From assembly GCF_000021925.1 (NCBI RefSeq), contig NC_011830.1:5181001-5245000 (forward strand): a DNA stretch of 64,000 nucleotides. Direction: 5' to 3'. This stretch comes from Desulfitobacterium hafniense DCB-2 (lineage in GTDB: Bacteria; Bacillota; Desulfitobacteriia; Desulfitobacteriales; Desulfitobacteriaceae). This document shows, piece after piece, positions 8,367-17,642 of this stretch. The notes under the pieces were generated by a model. It searched no databases and was not told where the DNA came from. It worked only from the letters and a program-made list of their open reading frames with translations. A program made the translations under genes and the position numbers. Each line of letters begins with the position of its first letter. Within the stretch, counting starts at the first letter, position 1.

Positions 8367-9875
8367 CTCAACTTTCGCACCCCAGTTGAGGGAATAGAGC
8401 CTTGATATAACTGGGTAATGCAGCAATCCACTTTTGTAATTGACTGAGTGATTCGTTATTCTCTGGTTTATTGGGTAGTAGATTAAGAACAAACGTCATT
8501 AACTGACGTAGTGCTGTTTTCAAGTCTAAATCCATAACCTCATCAGCAAAAAGATAAAAGAGTCCCCCAAGAGAGCGTTCATCATTGTTTTCTCTTCGTT
8601 CCCACTCCAGGATGAGGTAACGGGTAAAGACTATGGTTGTGTGACTAACCATCATATCGAAGGATCGGCCCTGAAATTCAGTTCCTAGCTTCAAATGCGA
8701 TTTGGCCATTTTGAAAAACGTTTCGATACTCCAACGCATCCCGTAAATTCTTACGACTTCAGTAGTTTCTAAGGAAAGATCGGTGGTTAAGATCGCTAAC
8801 CACTCTCTTCGGTTGTTTCGATTCTGGACGAAAACAACTTTTAAAGCTAAGCCTGAAGGGGTATGAACACGCACTGAACCCAGTATTTCTGCTTTCGGGT
8901 TCTTTGGGACTCTCGCGTAGAGCTCTCGTAAACTGAGTGATTTTCCTTCAAAGAGATAACGCTGCTTAAGTTCTTTAACCATTCCAATAACGTGAAGCTC
9001 CTTATCCCTTAGCTTTTGCAAAAGTGGAGCATGGGTAAACCAACTATCCATTAGGACGTAATCCGCTGAGAATCCGGCTTTGAGAGCTCGTTCAAGCATT
9101 TGAACCACGGTGTCCGGTTTAGGGCTCATCGCTTCCAGGCGACGCTTATAGCCTACGGAGCGTTTGTCTAAGTCCTCTCTCATTTCACAAAGACGATTTT
9201 TAGCTTTTGCAGAACTCATCAATGTAAAATCAAGGGGTGCGAAGCTGAACCCGTCAGACCAGCCCAAGGTTAGTAAGGTGTAACCGCGAACAAAGCGGCC
9301 CGAAACATGGTCAAACACTCGGGCTAAGAGTTCAACTTTCTTGCTTCGTTCGCGCTCCATTACAGAATCATCTACGATAAAAACACGGATACGCTGCGCA
9401 GAGGTGAGCTTTTCAAAGCGTCCGACCATCTTGAGGCTGAGTAACTGGTAAAAACGCCTCCAGTTATACCGAGAGTCATTGAGAAACCGATAAACAACAT
9501 CTTTACCTGGAAGAGATTCTGCCCGGCTTCCTTCTAACAGCCGAAACAGATTTCGACCTTGAAAAACGAGTTGGAAAATGATTTGGAAGACAACGAAGCT
9601 TGAAACCCCATAGGACTTGCGGATCCCAGCGGCTCGAAGCAGCTGACTAAGCTTAAGGGAAGAAAAAATTAAAGAAAGCTGATTTTGATGCTGTTCAGGC
9701 AGAGAGTTGTGTTGTAACATGGAGATACGCACCTTTCTGTTTTGGAAATTATGGTTGTTTGGTCACTTCCATTTTACCAATTCGAAAGGTGTTTTTCTGT
9801 CAATGAACAAAATATTTTTAGCCTAATCCAGTAGTAGACTGAGTTTGAACAGATTTTCGCGCTGCGAAAGTTGAG
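8367..9875 (-). mobile_element. IS4-type insertion sequence, apparently intact
   Basis: A 1509-base element bounded by perfect 13-base terminal inverted repeats: CTCAACTTTCGCA at 8367-8379 and its complement at 9863-9875. It is flanked by a 7-base direct repeat TATATAA (8360-8366 and 9876-9882), the target duplication. It encodes one full-length transposase. The intact ends, open reading frame and identical target repeats point to a fairly recent insertion. Confidence 0.93.
8368..9732 (-). CDS. IS4-family DDE transposase
   Basis: A 454-residue transposase. It has the first catalytic Asp in FIVDDSVMERER (about 117-128), a second in LMDSWF, and the IS4 signature Y-(2)-R-(3)-E-(6)-K, seen exactly as YGMRWSIETFFKMAK near residue 330. 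Its stop codon lies inside the left inverted repeat, a compact arrangement. The coding sequence shows no frameshift, so the element may be active. It has no role in the neighbouring metabolism, but it separates the mtt operon from the phosphodiesterase gene. Confidence 0.94.
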   Translation of the reverse strand: MRISMLQHNSLPEQHQNQLSLIFSSLKLSQLLRAAGIRKSYGVSSFVVFQIIFQLVFQGRNLFRLLEGSRAESLPGKDVVYRFLNDSRYNWRRFYQLLSLKMVGRFEKLTSAQRIRVFIVDDSVMERERSKKVELLARVFDHVSGRFVRGYTLLTLGWSDGFSFAPLDFTLMSSAKAKNRLCEMREDLDKRSVGYKRRLEAMSPKPDTVVQMLERALKAGFSADYVLMDSWFTHAPLLQKLRDKELHVIGMVKELKQRYLFEGKSLSLRELYARVPKNPKAEILGSVRVHTPSGLALKVVFVQNRNNRREWLAILTTDLSLETTEVVRIYGMRWSIETFFKMAKSHLKLGTEFQGRSFDMMVSHTTIVFTRYLILEWERRENNDERSLGGLFYLFADEVMDLDLKTALRQLMTFVLNLLPNKPENNESLSQLQKWIAALPSYIKALFPQLGCES

Positions 9876-10006
9876 TATATAATCAAAATATCCTATGTTT
9901 AAATATAATTATTCTATGAGCAAAGTATATCCCATGGCCGATCCGTTGTAAAATTACTCATATTTATATGGCCTATAAATACCGAATACTTATTAAAAGT
10001 TTTCCT

Positions 10007-10048
10007 AATGAACCACTAAAGGAAGCCCTGTTCCTTTAGTGGTTCATT
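10007..10048 (-). terminator. Terminator of the methyltransferase operon
   Basis: An 18-base perfect stem (10007-10024 with 10031-10048, core AACCACTAAAGGAA) with a 6-base loop, just past the TAA stop at 10061. Read on the minus strand it is followed by a weak T-containing tract (CTTTTAATA). Its position confirms that the operon ends after the second half of mttB, not at the UAG. Confidence 0.75.
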
Positions 10049-10060
10049 GTTAAGCAATCA

Positions 10061-11542
10061 TTATATCAATGATCTGGCAACTCCATATTCATCCTCAGTC
10101 TCCTCCACGATCGAGCGCAGCGTGGCCGCTATCTTTTCCGGCAGAGGCTCAGGGGTATAATTCTCCAGTATGGAGATGGCCTCCTCATAGGCCCTTTGGG
10201 TGAAGTCTTTGGCCCCGGCAGCCAGCCAATTCTCCCTCATCGACCGGTCTACGAGCTTGCTCTGGGACTGTGTTCTCATATGGGCATAGGTATGATCTTC
10301 GCTAATGAAGTTGCCAGCGGTACCTACCGACTTGATAACATCCACTGCGAGGGTCTCGTCCGTAACACTGATCCCACCGACCGCCTTTTTAATCATCCTG
10401 GCCATCTCATTATCCATCAGCATTTGAGCATAATCAAAGGTGATGCCGAGTTCCAGCATACCGGCGCCATAAATCAGATTGGCACCGGCTAAGGCGGTTA
10501 AGAACCCAGTCAGAGTAAATTCATGACTTGCCTGGGCATCGGGAATCTTGCTGTCTACCTATCCACCGGCAACCCAGCTGGGCAAATTATAATATTGGGC
10601 CAGTTTCGCCACTCCGGCATTGATCATGCCCAGTTCAGGGGAACCCACCGGCGCAGTCATATTTTTCATATCCATAATCGTTGTGGAACTGCCGTAGAGA
10701 ACAGGTGCCCCCTTGCTGGTCAGCTGGCTGAGCACGATGGCCCCCAGCACCTCACAATTATGAGTAACCAAGGTTCCCGCCAAAGTGATGGCAGACGTCG
10801 CTCCGGACATTCCCATCGATAACATATTGACCGGAATACCTGCCCGCGCGCCTTCGATAATGACCTCAGAAGCATGATTAACTATCTGCAGGGGACTGGT
10901 TGGACAAATATTGCAGGAGAAAAGGGGCCGTTCCCGCAGCTTATCCTCGCCACCGGCGACGGCCGCCGCCATCTTTAAAACCTTCTTAAAATTGCGCCCG
11001 CCTTCAACACCTATAAACACATGTTTGGAAGTGTTATTAAAAATGACTTCTGCATTATGCACAACCGCCACACTGGGATGAATATCCTGTGGCGCCACCG
11101 GTCTCAGCACCGCATCCATCTGATCCATGGCATCACAGAAACGGGTGATATTGGCCACATCCCGCCTTGTGGTTTTCCTATACTCTTTCGTGTAGGGATC
11201 AATGATGGAAACACCTTCACCAAAGTTGATAAACCCAACCCGTTTGCCTCCCAAAACAATATCATTTTTGGGATTTCTCCCCGCCAGCACAAGGGTGCTG
11301 GGGGCTGATTGTATGGCATCCTCCACTAAATATTGGGGAATCTTTACTACCTTCGTTTTAAAATCAACTCTGGCGCCGCCTTCAGAGAAAATCTCCAAGG
11401 CTTCCTGGCTTTCGATTTTTAGTCCTGTATACTCCAAAACTTCAAGGGTACTCGTGTGGATGGCATAGAGTTCTTCATCGGAAAATCCGGCAAGCCCAAA
11501 GCCTTCCACCCGGGCAACGCCCGCCTGAACCATTGATCTCAA
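10061..11542 (-). CDS. mttB: Trimethylamine methyltransferase MttB with in-frame UAG (probable pyrrolysine)
   Basis: MttB moves a methyl group from trimethylamine to a corrinoid protein. The frame is open from a TTG at 11542 (AAGGAGG eight bases upstream) to TAA at 10061, except for one TAG at 10559-10561. On both sides the frame is unbroken: ...PSWVAGG-[UAG][13 protein letters not shown]... continues straight into the conserved C-terminus ([14 protein letters not shown]). That gives 493 residues with the UAG at position 328; methanogen MttB is about 495 residues with pyrrolysine near 334. Read-through as pyrrolysine explains this better than a broken gene. The tRNA and synthetase genes needed are not in the window. 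It is the last gene of the operon. Confidence 0.9.
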
Positions 11543-11563
11543 CCTGGCCACCTCCTTAAATTA

Positions 11564-12979
11564 TTAACGTCTAACTTTTTGAATATAGGACTTAAGCATT
11601 TTATCCGTTTCCGGATCGAGGAACGTCTCAGGAGCATTCCGCAAAATTTCTTTAAATTTGCGGTTAGCTCTCATGCCAATATCCTCCGACCCGGCATTTT
11701 CCCAATCCGCGTAGGATTCCCAGTCTGCCAAAGCCGGGGTCCAAAGGGAGCGGAAATGTTCAAATGTACTCATTTCAACCAAATAATTTCCCGAATGTCC
11801 GACACTTTGAATAATATCCACTGCCAAAGCAGCATCCGACGTATCGATTCCAGCTTTGACCCGCCTGACCCGGCTGATCATCTCTTCATCAATGACAAAT
11901 TTTTCATAAGATGTGGCCATGATGGCATCCAAGACGCCCAGGCTTTGCACTGTCATATGGGCCCCGCTGAGCATCCCCAGCATCAAGCTTTGCATGGTCT
12001 CATAACCGGCCTGGCAATCCAATACCTTGGCATGGGTAATGCCCGCCATCGTTCTGGTCGGCAAATGGTAATAGTCCAGCCCCATCTGCAAACTGGCCGT
12101 ATTGATCAGCATGGCTTCAGGTGCCCCGGCAGCATAGGTTGCCGCCTTCATATAGCCTGTGGTGGAGGCCACGGAATAAACGACAGGCACTCCGGGGTTG
12201 ATCAACTGGGCCAATACCAAACCGGCGAGAATCTCGACATTTTGCAGAACAGCCGTGCCCAGCAGGGTTATGGGGCCGCTCACCCCCGCGATAATACAGG
12301 GTGCTAAGAGCAAAACCTGATTCCGCTTCACATACTCGATCATCGTTTCCAGGGTCTCCGTCCCATACCCCAAAGGACTGAGGGGATTGACCAGCACAGA
12401 GGTATAGTGCTTATCAGCAAGATTACCGCCTACTGCTATTTCGATCAGATCCAATTGCTCACGAACCTCTTGAGCATTCGCACAAAACCCGATATTCGGT
12501 TTATCCGTGTTTTTCAAAATTTCATACATCATGGCATGATACTTGTCTTTGGGCGCCACATCGCTGGGATCAACCGGAATTGAGCCGACAAGATCAACCA
12601 CAGGGCTGGCCTGGCAGAGTTTTTGAATATTAGCGTAATCCTCCAAAGTTGCCTTACGCCGTCCCTGATCCAAATCCTGAATATAAACCGGCCCGACATT
12701 AGGCTGCACCAGCATCCCTTCGCCCACTGTAACTGAATGGCGATCATTTCTGGCCTGCATTCTAAAGCTTTTTGGTGCGGTTTCCAGGGCCTTATCCACC
12801 ATTGCTTCGGTAATGAATACTGTTTTGTTTTCTATTTTGGCACCGTGGGTTCGGAAAATATCTAAGGCTTCCTCATTAAGCAAAACCACCCCTGTCTCTC
12901 TGAGGATCTTTAATGAGGCCTCATGGACCCGCACCAGATCTTCCTGAGACAGTACTTCCAATTTTGATTTAAGTGCCAT
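11564..12979 (-). CDS. MttB-family methyltransferase without pyrrolysine (quaternary-amine type)
   Basis: A complete 471-residue COG5598/MttB homologue with no internal stop. In an ungapped alignment with the neighbouring UAG-containing protein, the UAG position falls at Ile314 within MAGITHAKVLDCQ. Family members lacking pyrrolysine act on quaternary amines: the glycine betaine methyltransferase MtgB was described from Desulfitobacterium hafniense, and others use proline betaine or carnitine. Glycine betaine or choline-derived compounds are therefore reasonable candidate substrates, but the exact one cannot be read from sequence. ATG preceded by GGAGGGAAGGA. It lies between the methyl-THF-type methyltransferase and mttB. 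Confidence 0.88.
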   Translation of the reverse strand: MALKSKLEVLSQEDLVRVHEASLKILRETGVVLLNEEALDIFRTHGAKIENKTVFITEAMVDKALETAPKSFRMQARNDRHSVTVGEGMLVQPNVGPVYIQDLDQGRRKATLEDYANIQKLCQASPVVDLVGSIPVDPSDVAPKDKYHAMMYEILKNTDKPNIGFCANAQEVREQLDLIEIAVGGNLADKHYTSVLVNPLSPLGYGTETLETMIEYVKRNQVLLLAPCIIAGVSGPITLLGTAVLQNVEILAGLVLAQLINPGVPVVYSVASTTGYMKAATYAAGAPEAMLINTASLQMGLDYYHLPTRTMAGITHAKVLDCQAGYETMQSLMLGMLSGAHMTVQSLGVLDAIMATSYEKFVIDEEMISRVRRVKAGIDTSDAALAVDIIQSVGHSGNYLVEMSTFEHFRSLWTPALADWESYADWENAGSEDIGMRANRKFKEILRNAPETFLDPETDKMLKSYIQKVRR

Positions 12980-13005
12980 TCCTTCCCTCCATTCGATGCT
13001 ATAGC

Positions 13006-13809
13006 TTAACTGCCTTCATACAGCCCATTGCGATGGGCCGTCAGGTAGTTCATGCAATAATCATCCTGTCCCAATAAAGCCTGAGCTGCTGCAATCGTCC
13101 CCATCATTCCCTTGTCCGTTGGATTCAGGATGTAGCCATCCATACCTAAGGTCATGGTTTGCACGACAAACAGGCGATTAAGCACTTTGCGGTTAGGAAG
13201 ACCAAAAGAAACATTGCTCAAGCCGCACATAAAGTGAACATCAGGATAGTGGGCTTTTATGGCTTTAATCGTTCCCAGAACTTCCTCTCCGGCGGTATTT
13301 ACCGTACTGATGGGTTTTACCAAAGGATCGAAATAGATATCCTGATCCGGTATCCCACTTTCTTTCAACTTCCCATACAGGCTTTCCACCACCCGCATCC
13401 GATCCTCGGTTGTTTCCGGCATGCCTGTATCATCCATACACAAAGCGACTAATTTGGCTTTGTATTTCTGGGCAAGAGGGAGAACCGCTGCAACCCGCTC
13501 CTTCTCATCTGTAATCGAGTTAATCATCGGCTGTCCGAACTTGCAAAGGGATAAGCCCGCCTCCAGAGCTTTCGGGTCAGGACTGTCAATACAAAGGGGC
13601 GCTTCCACAACCTCCTGGATTGCATTGACAAGCCACTCCATTATTTCAACTTCGTTATAGACCATCGTGCCGCAGTTCACATCAATGTAATTGGCACCGG
13701 ATTCTGCCTGTTCCTTAGCAATTTTTTGGATATAGGCCTTATCTCTTTTTTCTACTGCTTCGTTAATGGCCTTGCGGCTGGTATTGATCAATTCACCAAC
13801 AATTAACAC
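13006..13809 (-). CDS. Methylcorrinoid:tetrahydrofolate methyltransferase (MtgA/AcsE-like)
   Basis: A 267-residue pterin-binding TIM barrel. Motifs are GELINTSR (5-12), the pterin-site DVNCGT (about 44-49), CIDSP (73-77), NSIT, and GLSNVSFGLPNR near 194-205. In this setting it should take methyl groups from the methylated corrinoid protein to tetrahydrofolate, feeding the methyl branch of the Wood-Ljungdahl pathway. The start is GTG with GGAGG six bases upstream. It follows the corrinoid protein gene by 19 bases and precedes the two MttB homologues, the layout seen for glycine betaine demethylation modules. Confidence 0.9.
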   Translation of the reverse strand: MLIVGELINTSRKAINEAVEKRDKAYIQKIAKEQAESGANYIDVNCGTMVYNEVEIMEWLVNAIQEVVEAPLCIDSPDPKALEAGLSLCKFGQPMINSITDEKERVAAVLPLAQKYKAKLVALCMDDTGMPETTEDRMRVVESLYGKLKESGIPDQDIYFDPLVKPISTVNTAGEEVLGTIKAIKAHYPDVHFMCGLSNVSFGLPNRKVLNRLFVVQTMTLGMDGYILNPTDKGMMGTIAAAQALLGQDDYCMNYLTAHRNGLYEGS

Positions 13810-13828
13810 ACCATACCTCCTCTCTCTA

Positions 13829-14461
13829 TTAATTCAAAAATCCTTTGGCCATATCTTTGGCGGCCATAGCATCTGCACAGTACCCATCCGCTCCGATTTC
13901 ATCCGCGAAATTTTGTGAAACAGGTGCGCCGCCGATCATCACCTTAACCCGATCACGAAGTCCCGCTTCAGCAATCAGATCGATAGTCCCTTTCATGTTC
14001 AACATAGTCGTTGTCAGCAGGGCGGATAAACCGACTACTTGAGCGTTGTGCTCTTGAATGGCTTCAACAAATTTAGCAGGTGATACATCGACACCCAGAT
14101 CGACCACATTAAAGCCGCCGCTTTCTAAAATCATGACAACCAAATTTTTGCCAATATCATGCAAGTCTCCTGCTACTGTTCCGATAACGATGGTTTTAGA
14201 TACCGCCGTTTCTTTCCCCGCGATCAAGGGTTTTACTAACTTCATCCCTTCACCCAGAGCGCGGGCACACATCATAACTTCAGGTACATACATCTCTCCC
14301 GCCTTGAATTTAGGAGACACAATATCCATACCCGCTAAAAGGCCATCCGATATGATCGCAAAAGGATCGGCACCATGATCGAGCATGCTCTGAGTCTTCT
14401 CCTTCACCGAAGCGGCATTTCCCTGGAAAACAAGTTGGGCCAATTGGGCAAAATCACTCAT
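13829..14461 (-). CDS. Corrinoid methyl-carrier protein (MttC/MtgC-like)
   Basis: A 210-residue B12-binding protein: N-terminal helical cap (residues 1-85), then a cobalamin domain with the base-off DxHxxG motif in AGDLHDIG (Asp99, His101, Gly104), GLSALLTTTM and IGGAPV. It carries the methyl group between the MttB-type enzymes and the MtgA-type methyltransferase. I start at ATG 14461, eight bases after GGGAG, rather than the TTG six bases upstream. It is the first gene of the operon, directly behind a sigma-54 promoter. One carrier serving two MttB homologues is implied, since only one is present here. Confidence 0.93.
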   Translation of the reverse strand: MSDFAQLAQLVFQGNAASVKEKTQSMLDHGADPFAIISDGLLAGMDIVSPKFKAGEMYVPEVMMCARALGEGMKLVKPLIAGKETAVSKTIVIGTVAGDLHDIGKNLVVMILESGGFNVVDLGVDVSPAKFVEAIQEHNAQVVGLSALLTTTMLNMKGTIDLIAEAGLRDRVKVMIGGAPVSQNFADEIGADGYCADAMAAKDMAKGFLN

Positions 14462-14522
14462 TTTCAAAACTCCCTTTCAAAATATTCCCGGAATTCAATA
14501 TGTTCCGCTATCGATTATATAT

Positions 14523-14538
14523 AGCAAAAATCATGCCA
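14523..14538 (-). promoter_or_regulatory. Sigma-54 (-24/-12) promoter of the methyltransferase operon
   Basis: On the minus strand the sequence reads TGGCAT-GATTT-TTGCT, a near-perfect match to TGGCAC-N5-TTGCW with exact spacing, 62 bases before the corrinoid protein start. The neighbouring divergent gene encodes a sigma-54 activator with an intact GAFTGA motif, which fits. Confidence 0.85.
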
Positions 14539-14566
14539 ACTTGCCAAATCGGGGATATTCGCCACT

Positions 14567-14639
14567 CCCTGTCCGGATTGCTCCGGCCACTGTACCCATT
14601 TCCATTTCTCGCCATAACTTTTGTGTATACTGGCCAGTA
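14567..14639. promoter_or_regulatory. Candidate activator-binding sites (inverted repeats)
   Basis: Between the sigma-54 promoter and the activator gene lie two palindromes: CCGGA-TTGC-TCCGG near 14573-14586 and the perfect 12-base TACTGGCCAGTA at 14628-14639. Sigma-54 activators bind such sites 80-150 bases upstream of the promoter, which matches the distance. Which one is used is unknown. Confidence 0.5.
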
Positions 14640-14719
14640 ATAATAACTTCTTGACTTATTTTAACAATTCATTCAAACTCAAATTAAGTCAAGAGAACTT
14701 AATCACAAAGGAAAGGAGG

Positions 14720-16171
14720 ATGAGCCTTATCATCGAACATAGAGTACATAGCGATTTTGATTTAGACAAAAGCAAACTGATAAAAATTCTTGAAAATTCT
14801 TTTGATGAAATCTTTGTCGTCAATAAACACGGTATTGTGATCTATGTTAACGAAGCCTGTCAGAAAAATTATGACTTAAAGCCATCGGACGTCATTGGCA
14901 AAACGGTACATTATTTAGTCAGTGAAGGGTATTATACCCCGGCCATTGCCCCGCTGGTCTTTAAAACCAGAAAAGCCGTCACCCTTGAGCAGGAAACCAA
15001 ATCCGGCAGGAAACTGCTCGTGACCGCTATCCCGGTATTTGATGAAAAAAATGAACTGGATTTTATCGTCATGAATAGTCGCAATATTACGGAAATAGAG
15101 CAATTGCGGCAGGATTTAGAAAAAACAAAGGAGTATTACAAAACTCAAATTCAACAATTACGTCAAAAAGAGCTTTCGAACCAGGATGGATTAGTCTTCC
15201 AAAGTGAAAAAATGAGAGAATTTATGCACACTGCCCAAAGAATAGCTCCCTTTGACACCACTATTTTAATCTTAGGGGAATCAGGAACAGGAAAGAATCT
15301 GCTCGCCAAACAAATTCACACCATGAGCAACCGCAGGCACGAACCCTATATCTGCATAAATTGCGCAGCTATTCCGGAACAACTGCTGGAGTCTGAACTA
15401 TTCGGCTATACAAAAGGGGCTTTTACAGGAGCTGAACGTTCAGGAAAGCCAGGACTGATCGAGCTCGCCCATAAAGGAACTCTCTTTTTGGATGAAATCG
15501 GGGAAATTCCTCTATCCCTTCAAGCAAAGCTTTTACAACTTGTCCAGGACCATACCTTTATACCCATAGGAGGAACGGAATCCAGGCAAGTCGATATTCG
15601 CATTATCAGCGCGACGAACTGTAATTTACCGAAGTTGATTGAACAGGGCCGATTCAGATTAGACCTCTACTATCGGCTAAATGTTATTGAAATTGAGATT
15701 CCTCCTGTGCGCGAGCGAAGTGACGATATTGTTCTTTTATTGCACTATTTTCTAAATAAATTTGACATCAAATATTCTACATCCCATTATTTCAGCGAGG
15801 AATGCCTGGCTGTTTTACAAAATTACCAATGGCCTGGAAATGTTCGGGAAATTGAACATTTGGTTGAACGCTTGGTGATTACCGTTTCAGAAAATTGCAT
15901 TCTCCCTAAGCATTTACCGCTACCCAAACATGCTGCTATGCCTGAAGATACTGAAAAAAGTCCTTCCGCTCTAATGAAGACGGCACTTAACAAAGAATTA
16001 AGGGATGAATTCACTGAGTATTCCTTCAAGATTAAAGAAAGAGAAACCATTCTGGAGTTATATGAAGAATTAAGGAGCTCCTATAAAGTTGCCAGCATTT
16101 TAAAAATCAGCCAAAGCAAGGTATCGCGGATTGTGCGGACTTATTCAGAAAAGAACATGTCAAATTCTTAA
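14720..16171 (+). CDS. Sigma-54-dependent PAS/AAA+/HTH transcriptional activator
   Basis: A 483-residue enhancer-binding protein: PAS sensor about 25-130, AAA+ domain with Walker A GESGTGKN (186-193), the sigma-54 contact GAFTGA (233-238), Walker B LFLDEIGE (255-262), and a C-terminal Fis-type helix-turn-helix (YKVASILKISQSKVSRIVR). I start at ATG 14720 behind AAAGG-AAAGGAGG; the longer reading from TTG 14621 lacks a site. It is divergent from the mtt operon and its sigma-54 promoter, so it probably switches on amine demethylation when the PAS domain senses a ligand. Confidence 0.92.
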   Translation: MSLIIEHRVHSDFDLDKSKLIKILENSFDEIFVVNKHGIVIYVNEACQKNYDLKPSDVIGKTVHYLVSEGYYTPAIAPLVFKTRKAVTLEQETKSGRKLLVTAIPVFDEKNELDFIVMNSRNITEIEQLRQDLEKTKEYYKTQIQQLRQKELSNQDGLVFQSEKMREFMHTAQRIAPFDTTILILGESGTGKNLLAKQIHTMSNRRHEPYICINCAAIPEQLLESELFGYTKGAFTGAERSGKPGLIELAHKGTLFLDEIGEIPLSLQAKLLQLVQDHTFIPIGGTESRQVDIRIISATNCNLPKLIEQGRFRLDLYYRLNVIEIEIPPVRERSDDIVLLLHYFLNKFDIKYSTSHYFSEECLAVLQNYQWPGNVREIEHLVERLVITVSENCILPKHLPLPKHAAMPEDTEKSPSALMKTALNKELRDEFTEYSFKIKERETILELYEELRSSYKVASILKISQSKVSRIVRTYSEKNMSNS

Positions 16172-16426
16172 CTGAGACCGGGCGAAAAAAACCTTAAAAC
16201 CTGTAATGACCGTCATCTTATCTGATAGGTGGCGATTTTTCCCTTGCATCCGGCAGGTAAGAGCCGCCACAGCCTCTGAGCCCGCGATACTGCCGGAACA
16301 GGCACGCCTTTTCAAAAATAACTGCCGAAAAAGCCTGGATAAAATTAAAGTTTTTAGGTAATTAAAATAAAAACTATCGATTACTCCAGAGTTTTTGGCT
16401 ATACTATTCATAGAGGAGGCGATGTT
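16172..16426. other. Intergenic region with promoter for ATPase gene
   Basis: 255 bases. No gene or clear terminator was found after the activator. Near the right end a TATACT (about 16400-16405) could be a -10 box for the ATPase gene, which has GAGGAGG nine bases before its ATG. Nothing else is recognisable. Confidence 0.4.
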
Positions 16427-17626
16427 ATGATCCTTAGACCGCTCTATATGAACACGCTGAAAGAATACCGAGACGTTCCGCTTGTCAAGATACTTGCGGG
16501 AATTCGCCGTTGCGGCAAATCCACCATCCTGGCCATGTTGCGGGACGACCTTTTGAAAAACGGCGTCCCTGCAGATCATATCATCAGCATGCGCTATACA
16601 TCGGAGGATTTTGATGACGGCCTGACCGATAAGCAGATGTATAACGATATAAAAGAACAAATGAATGACAAAGAGCGCTATTATCTTTTGCTTGATGAGG
16701 TGCAGGAGATAGCAGGGTGGGAAAAAGCCATCAACAGCCTGCTTGAAGATTTCCAGACGGACATCTATGTTACCGGCTCAAATTCAAAACTGATGTCAAG
16801 CGAAATATCCACCTATTTGACAGGCAGATATATCTCTATCCCGGTGTTTACCCTTTCCTTCGCCGAATATCTGGAATTCAAGAAAGAAAGCATGTTAGCG
16901 AAAAAAGAGCTTTTGAACGAGTACTTGCGCCTGGGGGGCTTTCCGATTGTGGCTGCCGGCAGCTTTGATGAGTCCTCCGCCTATCAGATCGTGGAAGGCA
17001 TCTACCATTCCGTGATCACAAACGACATCACCAAACGGCACAACATCACGAACTTCGATTTGTTCAGCCGTGTTGTAAACTATATCCTTGAGAATGTCGG
17101 CAAAACCTTTTCCGCAAATGCCATCGTCAAGTTCCTGAAAAGCGAGGGGCGTGCTCTATCCGTTGAAACCGTATATAACTATCTGCAGTGGCTGGAAAAG
17201 GCTTTTGTCATCTATCGCTGCCAGCGCTATGATTTGCAGGGCAAGTCTGTATTAAAAACCCAGGAAAAATTCTATCTTGCGGATACCTCCCTCAAATACT
17301 GCATCATGGGATTCAACCCGAAATCCATAGCCGCAATGCTGGAAAACATGGTTTACTTTGAACTGCAAAGAAGAGGCTACAAGGTCTATATCGGTAAAAA
17401 CGCAACAAAAGAAGTGGATTTCGTTGCGGTGCGGCGGGATGAGCGCATTTATATCCAGGTGTGCCGCCGGCTGCCGGAGGAGTCGGACAGAGAGTTGGCA
17501 AATCTTCTCGAAATAAAGGATCATTATCCCAAGTATGTTGTCACACTGGACGAATTCGCCGCAGGCAATATCAATGGCGTAAAATTTGTTCACCTGGCGG
17601 ATTTCCTGTTAAGTAACGAGTATTAA
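16427..17626 (+). CDS. AAA ATPase with DUF4143 domain (COG1373)
   Basis: A 399-residue protein of the large COG1373 family. It has an N-terminal P-loop (AGIRRCGKST, about 24-33), Walker B LLLDEVQEI, a sensor-like TGSNSKL, and the C-terminal DUF4143/nuclease-like part ending in EVDFVAVRRDERIYIQV. The function of this family is not settled; some members lie in defence or toxin contexts. It stands alone with its own promoter and terminator. It has no visible link to the neighbouring amine metabolism and may be a mobile, accessory gene. Confidence 0.88.
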   Translation: MILRPLYMNTLKEYRDVPLVKILAGIRRCGKSTILAMLRDDLLKNGVPADHIISMRYTSEDFDDGLTDKQMYNDIKEQMNDKERYYLLLDEVQEIAGWEKAINSLLEDFQTDIYVTGSNSKLMSSEISTYLTGRYISIPVFTLSFAEYLEFKKESMLAKKELLNEYLRLGGFPIVAAGSFDESSAYQIVEGIYHSVITNDITKRHNITNFDLFSRVVNYILENVGKTFSANAIVKFLKSEGRALSVETVYNYLQWLEKAFVIYRCQRYDLQGKSVLKTQEKFYLADTSLKYCIMGFNPKSIAAMLENMVYFELQRRGYKVYIGKNATKEVDFVAVRRDERIYIQVCRRLPEESDRELANLLEIKDHYPKYVVTLDEFAAGNINGVKFVHLADFLLSNEY

Positions 17627-17642
17627 GCCCCCGCTAAAAAGG

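Noticed and set aside
10061..10561. Treating the MttB halves as a pseudogene or two genes
   Set aside because: The frame is continuous across the TAG, the sequence on both sides is conserved, no second start with a ribosome site is present, and the family is known to carry pyrrolysine here.
14621..14719. Longer N-terminus for the sigma-54 activator from TTG 14621
   Set aside because: No ribosome site and the region holds a palindrome likely to be regulatory; ATG 14720 has a good site.
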